DNA from: Caballeronia peredens
GTDB lineage: Bacteria > Pseudomonadota > Gammaproteobacteria > Burkholderiales > Burkholderiaceae
Direction of reading: 5' to 3'
DNA length: 64,000 nt
Assembly (NCBI GenBank): GCA_001544595.2
Contig: FCOH02000023.1
Span: 28,612-92,611, forward strand
The position numbers and the translations under genes were made by a program. Positions 33,990-42,999 of this stretch are shown here, piece by piece. The notes under the pieces are model-generated. The model was given only the letters and a program-made list of their open reading frames with translations, did not search any database and was not told the origin of the DNA. Position 1 is the first letter of the stretch; every line of letters starts with the position of its first letter.

Positions 33990-35210
33990 TCAAGCCGTAG
34001 CCGGCCCGCCCACTCCGCGCCCGGCCCGCACATAAAGCGCGACCGACAACGCCACCGCCGCGGCCGCCGCGAGCGCGGCGAACAGAAACACCGACCCATA
34101 CCCGAACTCGCCCGCGACATAGCCCGCGAGCGGCCCGGTCAGCCCGAGCGACAAATCGAGAAACACGGAATACGCGGACAGCGCCGCGCCCCGGCTGGCG
34201 GGCGGCACGAGCCCGACCGCTTCCACGCCCAGCGCCGGAAAGACCAGCGCAAAACCGAAGCCCGTCAGCGCCGCGCCCGCCAGCGCAAAAGTAGGCTCGG
34301 CCGCAAGCCACAACATCAGCAAGCCGGCGCACTCGCACGCGAACGAGACGATCGCCACGCGAAACCCGCCATACGCCTTGATCGTGTTGGCGAAGAGCAG
34401 CCGCGCGCCGATGAACATCGTGCCGAACACGGTGAGCGAGAGCGCCGCGTTCGGCCAGTTGTGCGCGGCGTAGAACAGCGTGATGAACGTCGCGATGGAG
34501 CCGAAGCCCGCCGACCCGAGCGCGAGACCCAGCCCGTGCGGCAGCACGCGGAAGAACACGCTGCGATACGACATGCGCTCGCCGTGCACGATGGGCACGC
34601 TCGCCATGCGCGTCGCGAGCCAGTAGCCGAAGCCGCCGAGCACGATCACGATAAGCCCGAGCGACGCGAAGCCGAGCCAATGATCGATCGCGACGCCGAG
34701 CGGCGCGCCGATCGCCAGCGCGCCGTAGGTCGCGATGCCGTTCCAGGAAATCACCTTCGCGTTGTTCGCCACGCCCACACGTCCGATGCCCCATGTGATC
34801 GACCCCGTACCGACCCAGCTCTCGCCGAAACCGAGCACGAGCCGCGCGATCACCAGCAGCACGAGACTCACCGCGTGCCATTGCGCCGCGAGCGCCGAGC
34901 CGAGCAGCAGCACGCCGCTCGCCGCACACGCCGCGAGGCCGTAGAGCACCGTTTTCTTGGGGCCGAGCGTATCGGCGGTGCGGCCCGCGAGCGGCCGCGA
35001 CACGAGCGTCGCGAGATACTGCACGCTGATCGCCGCGCCCGCCATCACCGAGCCATACGCCAGATTCGTATGCACGAAGCCCGGCAGCACCGCGAGCGGA
35101 ATGCCGATGGTCAGGTAGCAGAGGAACGTGTACAGCACGACCGGCAGGATGCGGAGCGTCACGGCGAAATCGCCTTGCGACGCGGAGGCGGAGCGGGGCT
35201 CGGAGGACAT
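33990..35210 (-). CDS. MFS transporter, UPF0226 (YfcJ/YhhS-like)
   Basis: The 406-residue, 12-helix major facilitator protein matches the YfcJ/YhhS group: LTIGIPLAVLPGFVHTNLAYGSVMAGAAISVQYLATL, SRPLAGRTADTLGPKKTVLYG (motif A), LGFGESWVGTGSITWGIGRVG, ISWNGIATYGALAIGAPLG and ALTGFGFALVFPALGVEAVG. Substrates of this group are poorly defined (arabinose, glyphosate and others have been proposed). ATG 35210 fits the conserved N-terminus and follows no strong RBS; a very long upstream frame is not conserved. It is divergent from xdhA, across 353 bases that hold a 26-base dyad. Confidence 0.87.
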   Translation of the reverse strand: MSSEPRSASASQGDFAVTLRILPVVLYTFLCYLTIGIPLAVLPGFVHTNLAYGSVMAGAAISVQYLATLVSRPLAGRTADTLGPKKTVLYGLAACAASGVLLLGSALAAQWHAVSLVLLVIARLVLGFGESWVGTGSITWGIGRVGVANNAKVISWNGIATYGALAIGAPLGVAIDHWLGFASLGLIVIVLGGFGYWLATRMASVPIVHGERMSYRSVFFRVLPHGLGLALGSAGFGSIATFITLFYAAHNWPNAALSLTVFGTMFIGARLLFANTIKAYGGFRVAIVSFACECAGLLMLWLAAEPTFALAGAALTGFGFALVFPALGVEAVGLVPPASRGAALSAYSVFLDLSLGLTGPLAGYVAGEFGYGSVFLFAALAAAAAVALSVALYVRAGRGVGGPATA

Positions 35211-35563
35211 AGGGAAATTGCGGGGTTGAATTCGGCGCGAAGGCGTGATTGTCACATATGTTGCGACGCAGCGTCGCGGCCGATCGTGCTGATTTTGTAA
35301 CCATGTGGGACAAATTGCCTGCGACGAGGCCCGGGCGGGGTCGCGCAAAGCCTTGCTGCACAAGGGTTCGCCGACATATCGGACGATGAATATGTCGCAC
35401 ATGCAATGCCGCCTATGGGTTGTGGATTTTGGCGATGATAGCTTTCGAACCATCGAGGCGATCGGAGCATTCCGACGAATCGCCCAGGAACAGCCAAAGC
35501 GCCACCGGCTGCGTATCCCGCGCAACCAGCGACCCGCAACAGAGCCCCGCGAGACGAATCCCC
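35211..35563. other. Divergent intergenic region between the MFS gene and xdhA
   Basis: A 353-base gap. Besides the dyad at 35372-35397 it contains GCGACGC-a-GCGTCGC near 35263-35277 and a CATATG-centred AT-rich patch near 35253. No gene is evident. Confidence 0.55.
35372..35397. promoter_or_regulatory. Dyad CGACATAT-N10-ATATGTCG, candidate operator for xdh
   Basis: The 8-bp perfect arms are separated by 10 bases, about 165 bases before the xdhA start. This fits a regulator site for the xdhABC genes or the divergent exporter, but no regulator gene is adjacent. Confidence 0.5.
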
Positions 35564-37096
35564 ATGACTCAGCCGACCAATCAGCCGATCCGCTTCTATC
35601 ACCGCAACGCGATCCAGGAAGTGAGCGGCGCCTCGACGACGCGCACCGTCCTGCAGTACCTGCGCGAGGACGCGCGCTGCACCGGCACGAAGGAAGGCTG
35701 CGCAGAAGGCGACTGCGGCGCGTGCACGGTCGTCATCGGCGAGCCGGACGGCGCGGGCGGCGTCGCGTTCAAGGCGGTCAACGCGTGCGTCCAGTTCCTG
35801 CCGACGCTCGACGGCCGCGCGCTCTTCACCGTCGAAGACCTGCGCCAGCCGGACGGCACGCTGCATCCGGTACAGCAGGCGCTCGTCGACTGCCACGGCT
35901 CGCAATGCGGTTTCTGCACGCCCGGCTTCGCGATGTCGATGTTCTCGCTCTACGAAAAGCACGGCCATGCGACGACCTGCGCGACGCCTTGCGAAAAGAC
36001 GCGGCCGTCGCGCCAGGAAATCAGCGACGCGCTGACGGGCAATCTGTGCCGCTGCACGGGCTATCGGCCGATCATCGAAGCCGCCGAGCGCATGTTCGAT
36101 CGTGCGCCGCTCGCGCCCGTCAACGTGCCGGCGCTCGCGCGCACGCTCGACGGCATCCGGCGCGACGACACCTTCCACTACGAACACGCCGGCCGCCAGT
36201 TCGACGCGCCGCGCACCGCGGAGGCGCTCGCCACGATCAAGGACGCAAACCCAAACGTGCGCATTCTCGCCGGCAGCACGGACATCGGCCTGTGGGTGAC
36301 CAAGCAGTTGCGCGATCTGGGCGACATCGTCTATGTCGGGCAGATCGAAGCGTTCAGGCACATCGAGACGACCGACGAGTGGATCGAGATCGGCGCGGGC
36401 GTGACGGTCGAGCGCGCATACAGCGAGCTCGTGAAAACCTATCCCGAGCTGGAAGAAACGCGCCTGCGCTTCGCGTCCCTGCCGATCCGCAATGCGGGCA
36501 CGCTCGGCGGCAACGTCGCGAACGGCTCGCCGATCGGCGATTCGATGCCCGGCCTCATCGCGCTGAACGCGCGCGTCGTGTTGCAGAGCGTCGCCGGCAC
36601 GCGCGAGATGGCGCTCGAAGATCTGTACATCGCGTATCAGAAGAAGGACATGGCGGAGAACGAATTCGTCGCGGCTATCCGCGTGCCGACGCGCACGGGC
36701 CGGCGCGCGAACCTGAAGTTCCGCGCATACAAGCTGTCCAAGCGCTTCGACTCCGACATTTCCGCCGTGTACGCCGCGTTCACGTTCATCGCCGATGGCG
36801 AGACGATCCGCGAGCCGCGCCTCGCGTACGGCGGCATGGCCGCGACGCCCAAGCGCGCGGCGCACGCTGAAGGCGTGCTTGCCGACGCGCACTGGCACGA
36901 AGCCACGGTTCAGGCGGCGATGATCGCGCTGGGCAAGGACTACGCGCCGCTCACCGACATGCGCGCGAGCAGCGACTATCGCCTCGACACCGCGAAGAGC
37001 CTGCTGTATCGCTTCTGGCTGGAGACGCGTCCGCACGATCCGCTCGATAAATCGAAGCTGGATGTGCGCGCCATCGAACTCGTCGAAGCGAAGTAA
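35564..37096 (+). CDS. xdhA: Xanthine dehydrogenase small subunit (Fe-S/FAD)
   Basis: The 510-residue subunit passes electrons from the molybdenum site to NAD+ via two 2Fe-2S clusters and FAD during oxidation of hypoxanthine and xanthine to urate. The plant-type ferredoxin cluster has GCAEGDCGAC (cysteines 46, 51, 54) and Cys75; the second has CGFC (115, 118) and CRC (162, 164). The FAD domain (about 200-380) carries ILAGSTDIGLWVTKQ and RNAGTLGGNVANGSPIGDSMP, and a CO-dehydrogenase flavoprotein C-terminal domain ends the chain. All cofactor ligands are intact. xdhB follows after 18 bases with a GGGAG RBS. Confidence 0.95.
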   Translation: MTQPTNQPIRFYHRNAIQEVSGASTTRTVLQYLREDARCTGTKEGCAEGDCGACTVVIGEPDGAGGVAFKAVNACVQFLPTLDGRALFTVEDLRQPDGTLHPVQQALVDCHGSQCGFCTPGFAMSMFSLYEKHGHATTCATPCEKTRPSRQEISDALTGNLCRCTGYRPIIEAAERMFDRAPLAPVNVPALARTLDGIRRDDTFHYEHAGRQFDAPRTAEALATIKDANPNVRILAGSTDIGLWVTKQLRDLGDIVYVGQIEAFRHIETTDEWIEIGAGVTVERAYSELVKTYPELEETRLRFASLPIRNAGTLGGNVANGSPIGDSMPGLIALNARVVLQSVAGTREMALEDLYIAYQKKDMAENEFVAAIRVPTRTGRRANLKFRAYKLSKRFDSDISAVYAAFTFIADGETIREPRLAYGGMAATPKRAAHAEGVLADAHWHEATVQAAMIALGKDYAPLTDMRASSDYRLDTAKSLLYRFWLETRPHDPLDKSKLDVRAIELVEAK

Positions 37097-37114
37097 GAAA
37101 GGGAGAACAAGACC

Positions 37115-39478
37115 ATGAACCAGCAAGCAGAAGCCTTTCTCGCCGACGCTCAGGCGCTCGCGAACGAAATCGACGATTTCAAACAGGTCCACGTTTCGCG
37201 TCCGCATGAATCGGCGCATCTGCACGTGAGCGGGCGCGCGAGCTATACGGACGATATTCCGATCGTCGCGGGCACGCTGCACGCCGCGCTCGGCACGAGT
37301 CCGAAGGCGCACGCGAAGATCCTCTCGATGAACTTCGACGCCGTGCGCGCGACGCCGGGCGTCGTGGCCGTCTTCACCGCCGAGGACATTCCCGGCGTGA
37401 ACGATTGCGGCCCGATCATCCACGACGATCCCGTGCTCGCGCAGGGCATCGTGCAGTTCGTCGGCCAGCCGATGTTCATCGTCGTCGCGACGTCGCACGA
37501 TACGGCGCGTCTCGCCGCGCGCCGCGCGACCATCGAGTTCGAAGATCTCGTGCCCGTGCTCACACCGCAGGACGCGCGCAAGGCCGAGTCGTACGTGCTC
37601 AATCCGCTGAAGCTTTCGCGCGGCGACGCCGAAGGCCGCATTCAGAAGGCCGCGCATCACGAACGCGGCGAGATGAAGCTGGGCGGCCAGGAGCAGTTCT
37701 ATCTCGAAGGGCAGATCGCCTACGCCGTGCCGAAGGACGACGACGGCATGCACGTCTACTGTTCGACGCAGCACCCGACGGAAATGCAGCATCTCGTCGC
37801 GCACGTGCTCAACGTGCATTCGCACAATGTGCTGGTGGAATGCCGGCGCATGGGCGGCGGCTTCGGCGGCAAGGAATCGCAGTCGGGCATTTTCGCGTGC
37901 TGCGCGGCGCTCGCCGCATGGAAGCTGCTGTGCCCGGTGAAGCTGCGTCCGGACCGCGACGACGACATGATGATCACCGGCAAGCGCCACGACTTCGTGT
38001 ACGAGTTCGAAGTCGGCTACGACGATCAGGGCGTGCTCGATGGCGTCGCCGTCGACATGACTTCGCGCTGCGGTTTCTCCGCCGACCTCTCGGGTCCGGT
38101 GATGACGCGCGCCGTCTGTCACTTCGACAACGCGTACTGGCTGTCGGACGTGAAGATCGAAGGCTATTGCGGCAAGACCAACACGCAGTCGAACACCGCG
38201 TTCCGCGGCTTCGGCGGTCCGCAGGGCGCGTTCGCGATCGAGTACATCATGGATAACGTGGCGCGCGCGGTCGGCCGCGATTCGCTCGATGTGCGCTACG
38301 CGAATCTCTACGGCAAGACCGAGAAGAATCAGACGCCTTACGGCCAGACGGTCGAGGACAACGTGCTGCACGAGTTGCTCGGCGAACTCGAAACCACGAG
38401 CGAATATCGCCGCCGCCGCGAAGCGGTCAATGCGTTCAACGCGAGCAACGAGATCCTGAAGAAAGGCCTGGCGCTGACGCCGGTGAAATTCGGCATCGCG
38501 TTCAACGTGACGCACTTCAATCAGGCGGGCGCGCTCGTTCACATCTACACCGATGGCTCGATGCTCGTGAATCACGGCGGCACCGAAATGGGCCAGGGCC
38601 TGAACACGAAGGTCGCGCAAGTGGTCGCGCATGAACTCGGCGTGAATTTCGAGCGCGTGCGCGTCACGGCGACGGATACGAGCAAGGTCGCGAACACGTC
38701 GGCGACGGCGGCATCGACCGGTACCGACCTCAACGGCAAGGCCGCGCAGGACGCCGCGCGTCAGTTGCGCGAGCGCCTCGCGAAGTTCGCGGCGGAGAAG
38801 TTCGGCGGCGGCGCGGTCACACCGGAGCAAGTTCGCTTCGCGAACGATCGCGTGATCGTCGGCAACGACGCCATTCCGTTCGGCGAGATCGTGCAGAAGG
38901 CGTATCTCGCGCGCGTACAGTTGTGGTCCGACGGTTTCTACGCGACGCCCAAGCTCTACTGGGATCAGGCGACGATGCAGGGCCGTCCGTTCTTCTACTA
39001 CTCGTATGGCGCGGCGGTGTCGGAAGTGGTCATCGACACGCTCACGGGCGAAATGCGCGTGCTGCGCGCGGACGCGTTGCATGACGTGGGCGCGTCGCTG
39101 AATCCGGCGCTCGATGTCGGTCAGGTGGAGGGCGCGTTCGTGCAGGGCATGGGCTGGCTCACGACGGAAGAACTCTGGTGGAACCAGAACGGCAAGCTGA
39201 TGACGCACGCGCCGTCGACCTACAAGATTCCGACGACCAACGACATGCCCGCCGACTTCCGCGTGCATCTCTTCAAGAACCGCAACGTGGAGGACAGCAT
39301 CCATCGCTCGAAGGCGGTCGGCGAGCCGCCGCTGCTGCTGCCGTTCTCGGTGTTCTTCGCGATCCGCGACGCCGTTTCCGCGGTCGGCGATCACAAGGTG
39401 AATCCGCCCCTGAACGCGCCCGCGACGGCCGAGGAAATCCTGAAGGCGGTCAACGCCGTGAGGAGCGCGCGCTCATGA
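37115..39478 (+). CDS. xdhB: Xanthine dehydrogenase large subunit (molybdopterin)
   Basis: The 787-residue catalytic subunit binds the molybdenum cofactor. Conserved features are GGGFGGKESQ, FRGFGGPQGAF, GGTEMGQGLNTKVAQVVAHELG and VGEPPLLL with the catalytic glutamate at about 737; substrate-binding glutamate and arginine positions lie in the central region. Length is usual for XdhB. It follows xdhA closely, and its TGA overlaps the start of the short xdhC (ATGA). The large antisense open frame across xdhAB is a codon-bias shadow. Confidence 0.96.
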   Translation: MNQQAEAFLADAQALANEIDDFKQVHVSRPHESAHLHVSGRASYTDDIPIVAGTLHAALGTSPKAHAKILSMNFDAVRATPGVVAVFTAEDIPGVNDCGPIIHDDPVLAQGIVQFVGQPMFIVVATSHDTARLAARRATIEFEDLVPVLTPQDARKAESYVLNPLKLSRGDAEGRIQKAAHHERGEMKLGGQEQFYLEGQIAYAVPKDDDGMHVYCSTQHPTEMQHLVAHVLNVHSHNVLVECRRMGGGFGGKESQSGIFACCAALAAWKLLCPVKLRPDRDDDMMITGKRHDFVYEFEVGYDDQGVLDGVAVDMTSRCGFSADLSGPVMTRAVCHFDNAYWLSDVKIEGYCGKTNTQSNTAFRGFGGPQGAFAIEYIMDNVARAVGRDSLDVRYANLYGKTEKNQTPYGQTVEDNVLHELLGELETTSEYRRRREAVNAFNASNEILKKGLALTPVKFGIAFNVTHFNQAGALVHIYTDGSMLVNHGGTEMGQGLNTKVAQVVAHELGVNFERVRVTATDTSKVANTSATAASTGTDLNGKAAQDAARQLRERLAKFAAEKFGGGAVTPEQVRFANDRVIVGNDAIPFGEIVQKAYLARVQLWSDGFYATPKLYWDQATMQGRPFFYYSYGAAVSEVVIDTLTGEMRVLRADALHDVGASLNPALDVGQVEGAFVQGMGWLTTEELWWNQNGKLMTHAPSTYKIPTTNDMPADFRVHLFKNRNVEDSIHRSKAVGEPPLLLPFSVFFAIRDAVSAVGDHKVNPPLNAPATAEEILKAVNAVRSARS

Positions 39479-39981
39479 TGCATGTCGTCCTGTTCGGCGC
39501 GGGCCACGTCGGCCACGCGCTCGTGAAGGTGCTGGGCACGCTGCCGTGCGTCGTGCAATGGGTCGATGCGCGCGACGAACTTTTCCCCGACGAAGTGCCC
39601 GCCAACGTGCAGGTCGAAGCGACCGATCTGCCGGATGCGATCGTCGATGAAGCGCCCGCCGGCGCGTATTTCATCGTGATGACGCACGATCATTCGCTCG
39701 ACTTTTCGCTCACGCAGCGCATCATGCGGCGCGACGACTTCGCGTATTTCGGGCTGATCGGCTCGAAGACCAAGCGCGTGAAATTCGAACGGCGGCTGAT
39801 GGAACGCGGCGTGGCAGCGGATCGCCTGCCGGAGATCACGTGCCCGATCGGCGTGGAAGGAATCGTCGACAAGGCGCCGGGTTCGATCGCGCTGGCGGTC
39901 GCGGCGCAGTTGCTGCGTGTGCGGGAGATGGCGGCGCGGCTGGGCCGCGTGCGGTTTGCGGCTCGTGCTGCGTCCGTCTGA
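39475..39981 (+). CDS. xdhC: XdhC, C-terminal Rossmann domain only (N-terminal half missing)
   Basis: The 168-residue product matches the C-terminal domain of XdhC, the chaperone that inserts sulfurated molybdenum cofactor into xanthine dehydrogenase: HVVLFGAGHVGHALVKVLGTLP, YFIVMTHDHSLDFSLTQRIMRRDDFAYFGLIGSKTKRVKFERRL and CPIGVEGI. Family members are usually about 300-340 residues with an N-terminal CoxI domain of about 110-130 residues and an intervening segment; none of that is present, and upstream DNA is xdhB. The start overlaps the xdhB stop, so it is translated as a coupled short protein. It may be non-functional, or XdhC function may be supplied elsewhere. Confidence 0.85.
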   Translation: MMHVVLFGAGHVGHALVKVLGTLPCVVQWVDARDELFPDEVPANVQVEATDLPDAIVDEAPAGAYFIVMTHDHSLDFSLTQRIMRRDDFAYFGLIGSKTKRVKFERRLMERGVAADRLPEITCPIGVEGIVDKAPGSIALAVAAQLLRVREMAARLGRVRFAARAASV

Positions 39982-40036
39982 TCGGGCGGCGCCGTGTGCT
40001 CCGGTCCGGCGTCGATAGCGCTCAGCCCGCCTTTGT

Positions 40037-40654
40037 CTACATGCTGAAAGGATACTTGCGCGAACCGTCCTTGGATGTGCACGTTCGGCATGTAAAAGGC
40101 AGATCCTTGAATGCAGGGTATGCGCCGGCAAACGTCGCGCGAGCCGTTTCTGAAGTGATCGAATGGCCCGCAATCACATAGGTGGTGAGTGTGTCCAGGC
40201 GCTGCTTTCCGACCATGTGATCGCTCGTCGAAAATTTCCCCAGAAAAACGACCGATCTTTTCGCAACGGCAAAGGGCACGGCGAGCATCGAGTTCGGATC
40301 GACTGCATTCTCCGTCATGATTCCGTTCGTGACCCAGCCAAACGTGACGTATCGCGTCGCAACGTAATTGCCCGGCGGCACCTTGATGGCATGGACTTGA
40401 GTGCCCGGTTCTTGCGGGCGGGCGCCGTCCTGACGAAGCGTGCGACCGCTCAGCTTCAATACGAATTCAGCCTTCGTCTGCGTGTTCTGAAGATAGATCG
40501 CATAACCTGCGCTGGATTCGGCATTGACCGAACTGGCGATGTAGCCGGATTGATCGTCCGGCGTTGCATCGGACGGTTCGATCGCGGACAACGAAACACA
40601 CGCGCTCAATGCGAATGCCGCAACGACGGCAACGAGATGGCTAACGCTTTTCAA
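40037..40654 (-). CDS. Putative lipoprotein, unknown function
   Basis: A 205-residue protein read from TTG 40654, which has GGAGG 5 bases upstream. The N-terminus is LKSVSHLVAVVAAFALSACVSLS, a signal peptide with lipobox LSAC, so it is likely an outer-membrane or periplasmic lipoprotein. The mature part has YAIYLQNTQTKAEFVLKLSG and VPPGNYVATRYVTFGW, giving a beta-rich impression, and the C-terminus has a CRTC pair. I do not recognise a family. The longer frame beginning at ATG 40789 includes non-conserved residues. It is convergent with xdhC. Confidence 0.72.
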   Translation of the reverse strand: MKSVSHLVAVVAAFALSACVSLSAIEPSDATPDDQSGYIASSVNAESSAGYAIYLQNTQTKAEFVLKLSGRTLRQDGARPQEPGTQVHAIKVPPGNYVATRYVTFGWVTNGIMTENAVDPNSMLAVPFAVAKRSVVFLGKFSTSDHMVGKQRLDTLTTYVIAGHSITSETARATFAGAYPAFKDLPFTCRTCTSKDGSRKYPFSM

Positions 40655-40814
40655 GGGAGCCTCCGGGCGACTGCCTGATTTCCGGGAAAACTCGGAATCC
40701 TGGCAGTTCGAACGGACGTGCCGGTTCCGTGCTATGACTTCGAGCGCGGATTCTGCACGATGTCCCTCTCGATTGTTTCCATATAACAAAAAATAACTTC
40801 GCTATCCGAATCGA

Positions 40815-41735
40815 TCAGCCAATCCCGTTCGCCGCTCGAAACTTCCCCGGCGCCACGCCATAAAGCTCCTTGAACCGCTTTGAAAACGCCGCCTCGGACT
40901 GATAGCCGACATCCGCCGCGACATCGGCGATGCTCTTTTTCGTATGCGTCAGCATCGTGCTCGCGAGCTGCATGCGCACGTGGCTCAGAAGCGCCAGCGG
41001 CGAACTGTCCGAATGCGCGGAAAACGCGCGCATGAACGTGGCGCGCGACATGGCTGCTTCGCGGGCCAGCATTTCGAGCGTCCACGGCTCGGCGGGCCGC
41101 TCCAGCATCGCGATGATCGATGCGCCCAGCCGCCGGTTCGCCAGCAGCGCGAGCACGCCCGCGAGCGACGGCTGCTCGGCGAGCCATGCGCGCAACACCA
41201 TCGTGAAGAGGGCAGTGGAAAGCGCCGTGACGATCGACGGCGCGCCCAGTTGCGCTTCGTCCGCCTCGCGCCGCATCGTCTGGACGAGCGGATCGAGATA
41301 CGGCGCCGATGCCCGCGTGAACGAGACGTGCACGACATCCGGGAGCACGTCGATCAGAAGCGCGCGCGGCGCATAAAGAAAGCGTCCGCACAACAAGTCC
41401 ACACCGGGCCGCTGACCGCCGCAATTGGTCTCCACCGTCACCGCGCCGTTGTCGTGCTTTTCCACCGGTGCCGCCGCCGCGCCTGCCTCGCGCGGCTTGA
41501 TGCTCACCACGTGCGCGTCGCCGCGCGGCAGAAGAAAGATGTCGCCGGCCTTCAGTTCGAGCGGCGCGTGACCGTGGCGCAGCACCGTGCACGCGCCGTC
41601 GAGCACGACGTGATACAGCGACTCGCCCGCAGGCGCCGGCGCATGATCGAGTTCGAGCGGTCCGCTCAGCAGGCAGCGCAGATCGAGCGCGCCGGTAAGG
41701 TTCGCAAGCTGGATCAGTTTGTCGAGGGCATCCAT
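40815..41735 (-). CDS. AraC family transcriptional regulator with cupin N-terminus
   Basis: The 306-residue regulator has an N-terminal cupin-type sensing domain (about 10-180; LKAGDIFLLPRGDAHVV) and a C-terminal AraC double helix-turn-helix (about 205-300): LEMLAREAAMSRATFMRAF and KSIADVAADVGYQSEAAFSKRFKELYGVAPGKFR. The cupin class often responds to small aromatic or sugar-like molecules. The gene it controls is not obvious: the lipoprotein gene lies downstream and lysR upstream on the same strand. Confidence 0.9.
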   Translation of the reverse strand: MDALDKLIQLANLTGALDLRCLLSGPLELDHAPAPAGESLYHVVLDGACTVLRHGHAPLELKAGDIFLLPRGDAHVVSIKPREAGAAAAPVEKHDNGAVTVETNCGGQRPGVDLLCGRFLYAPRALLIDVLPDVVHVSFTRASAPYLDPLVQTMRREADEAQLGAPSIVTALSTALFTMVLRAWLAEQPSLAGVLALLANRRLGASIIAMLERPAEPWTLEMLAREAAMSRATFMRAFSAHSDSSPLALLSHVRMQLASTMLTHTKKSIADVAADVGYQSEAAFSKRFKELYGVAPGKFRAANGIG

Positions 41736-41809
41736 GTGAGCAGGCGGCTGATGGCGTCGTTTCGCATAGTACCGAAACTACAGGACGGACCGAAGCCCCG
41801 CCGCGCGGA

Positions 41810-42799
41810 TCACTTCGCGACTTCGCCCAGTTCCGTGCTGTCGGCCGCGTCGCCGGACGATTCCGCGAGGCTCTTTTTGCGCGTGAGCGTATCGGACACT
41901 TGCGAGATCAGCGTGCGCAGCCACGCGACATCCGTCGGCTGGTCGGGCTGCGGTAGCGAAAGCTGATAGCACTTGATGCGCGGAAACGGCACCGGCGAGT
42001 CGAGCACGGCGAGCGGCAGAATGGCCGCGTAATGCTGCGCGAAGCGGCGCGGCGCCGTGAAAATGAGATCGGACTGGAGCAGCACCTGCGGCACGAGGCC
42101 GAAATACGGAATCGTCGCGACGATGCGCCGCCGGACGCCCGCGCGCGCCAGCCCGACGTCGATCGGATGACGCCTGCCGCCGCTGTACGGCGTCGGCGCG
42201 AGGTGCGCGGCGAGCGCATAGCGTTCGATCGTCATCGGCTCGCGGGCGAGCGGATGATTCGCGCGCATCAGGCAGACGAAGACGTCGCTGAACAGATCCT
42301 GACGCTCGAAGCGCGGCTCCGGCTTCGTCCAGTTGGCGACCATCAGATCGATCTCGCCTTCGTCGAGCATGCGTTCGTGGTCGCGCGTCGGCGTCAGCGA
42401 CTCGATTTCGAGGCGCGCGTTCGGGGCCGCATCGCGGAAGGCCGCGACGAGCGTCGGCATGAAGAAGTCGTTCAGATAATCGGGCGCCGCGACGCGGAAG
42501 GTGCGGCGCGAGCTGGCCGCGTCGAAATCGCCGTGCGGCGTCGCGACGAACTCGACTTCACGCAGCGCGCGCTGAGCGGGCGCGAGCAGCGATTCGCCGT
42601 ACTCGGTCGGCACCATGCCCTGCTTGCCGCGCACGAGAATCGGATCGTTCAGGATCTCGCGCAGGCGGCGCAGCGCGGTGCTGATCGCCGGCTGCGTCTG
42701 GTTCAGCCGTTGCGCGGTCTGCGTGACGCTGCGCTCCTGCAACAGCGTGCGCAGCACACGGATGAGCCAGATATCGAGTGAGTCGGCGGATTCGTTCAT
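41810..42799 (-). CDS. LysR family transcriptional regulator
   Basis: The 329-residue protein has a canonical LysR helix-turn-helix (about 20-75; SVTQTAQRLNQTQPAISTALRRLREILNDPIL) and a periplasmic-binding-type effector domain (about 100-310). The phrase LVRGKQGMVPTEYGESL resembles the NodD/NahR/LinR subgroup, often linked to aromatic or lipid catabolism. It lies downstream of the isomerase gene (43000-43659) on the same strand rather than divergent from it. A nested inverted repeat (42934-42976) sits in its upstream region. Confidence 0.9.
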   Translation of the reverse strand: MNESADSLDIWLIRVLRTLLQERSVTQTAQRLNQTQPAISTALRRLREILNDPILVRGKQGMVPTEYGESLLAPAQRALREVEFVATPHGDFDAASSRRTFRVAAPDYLNDFFMPTLVAAFRDAAPNARLEIESLTPTRDHERMLDEGEIDLMVANWTKPEPRFERQDLFSDVFVCLMRANHPLAREPMTIERYALAAHLAPTPYSGGRRHPIDVGLARAGVRRRIVATIPYFGLVPQVLLQSDLIFTAPRRFAQHYAAILPLAVLDSPVPFPRIKCYQLSLPQPDQPTDVAWLRTLISQVSDTLTRKKSLAESSGDAADSTELGEVAK

Positions 42800-42933
42800 G
42801 AGTCGAGCGGATGAGTTCGGTCAGGCCGACAACGCTTGCCCGATGTCGCCGGAAGCCGCGCGCGCCGCCTCCCGCACGCCCGAAGCGCCCGAGTCGACGA
42901 AATATCACGCAGCCTGAACCGAAGTTAACCGCT

Positions 42934-42976
42934 TATCCCTTTTTGACGCCATAGCGAGCGCGCTATTTATGGGATA
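42934..42976. promoter_or_regulatory. Nested inverted repeats upstream of lysR
   Basis: An inner ATAGCG-agcg-CGCTAT (42951-42966) lies within an outer TATCCC...GGGATA pair (42934-42939 and 42971-42976). It could be the LysR protein's own site or the 3' hairpin of the isomerase gene; there is no T-tract. Confidence 0.45.
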
Positions 42977-42999
42977 GGCGCGACGCCGGACGGCATTTC

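Noticed and set aside
35252..39394. A 1380-codon open frame antisense to xdhA and xdhB
   Set aside because: It runs opposite two clear, motif-complete genes and is rich in Arg, His, Glu and Ala from reversed high-GC codons. No domain or RBS supports it.
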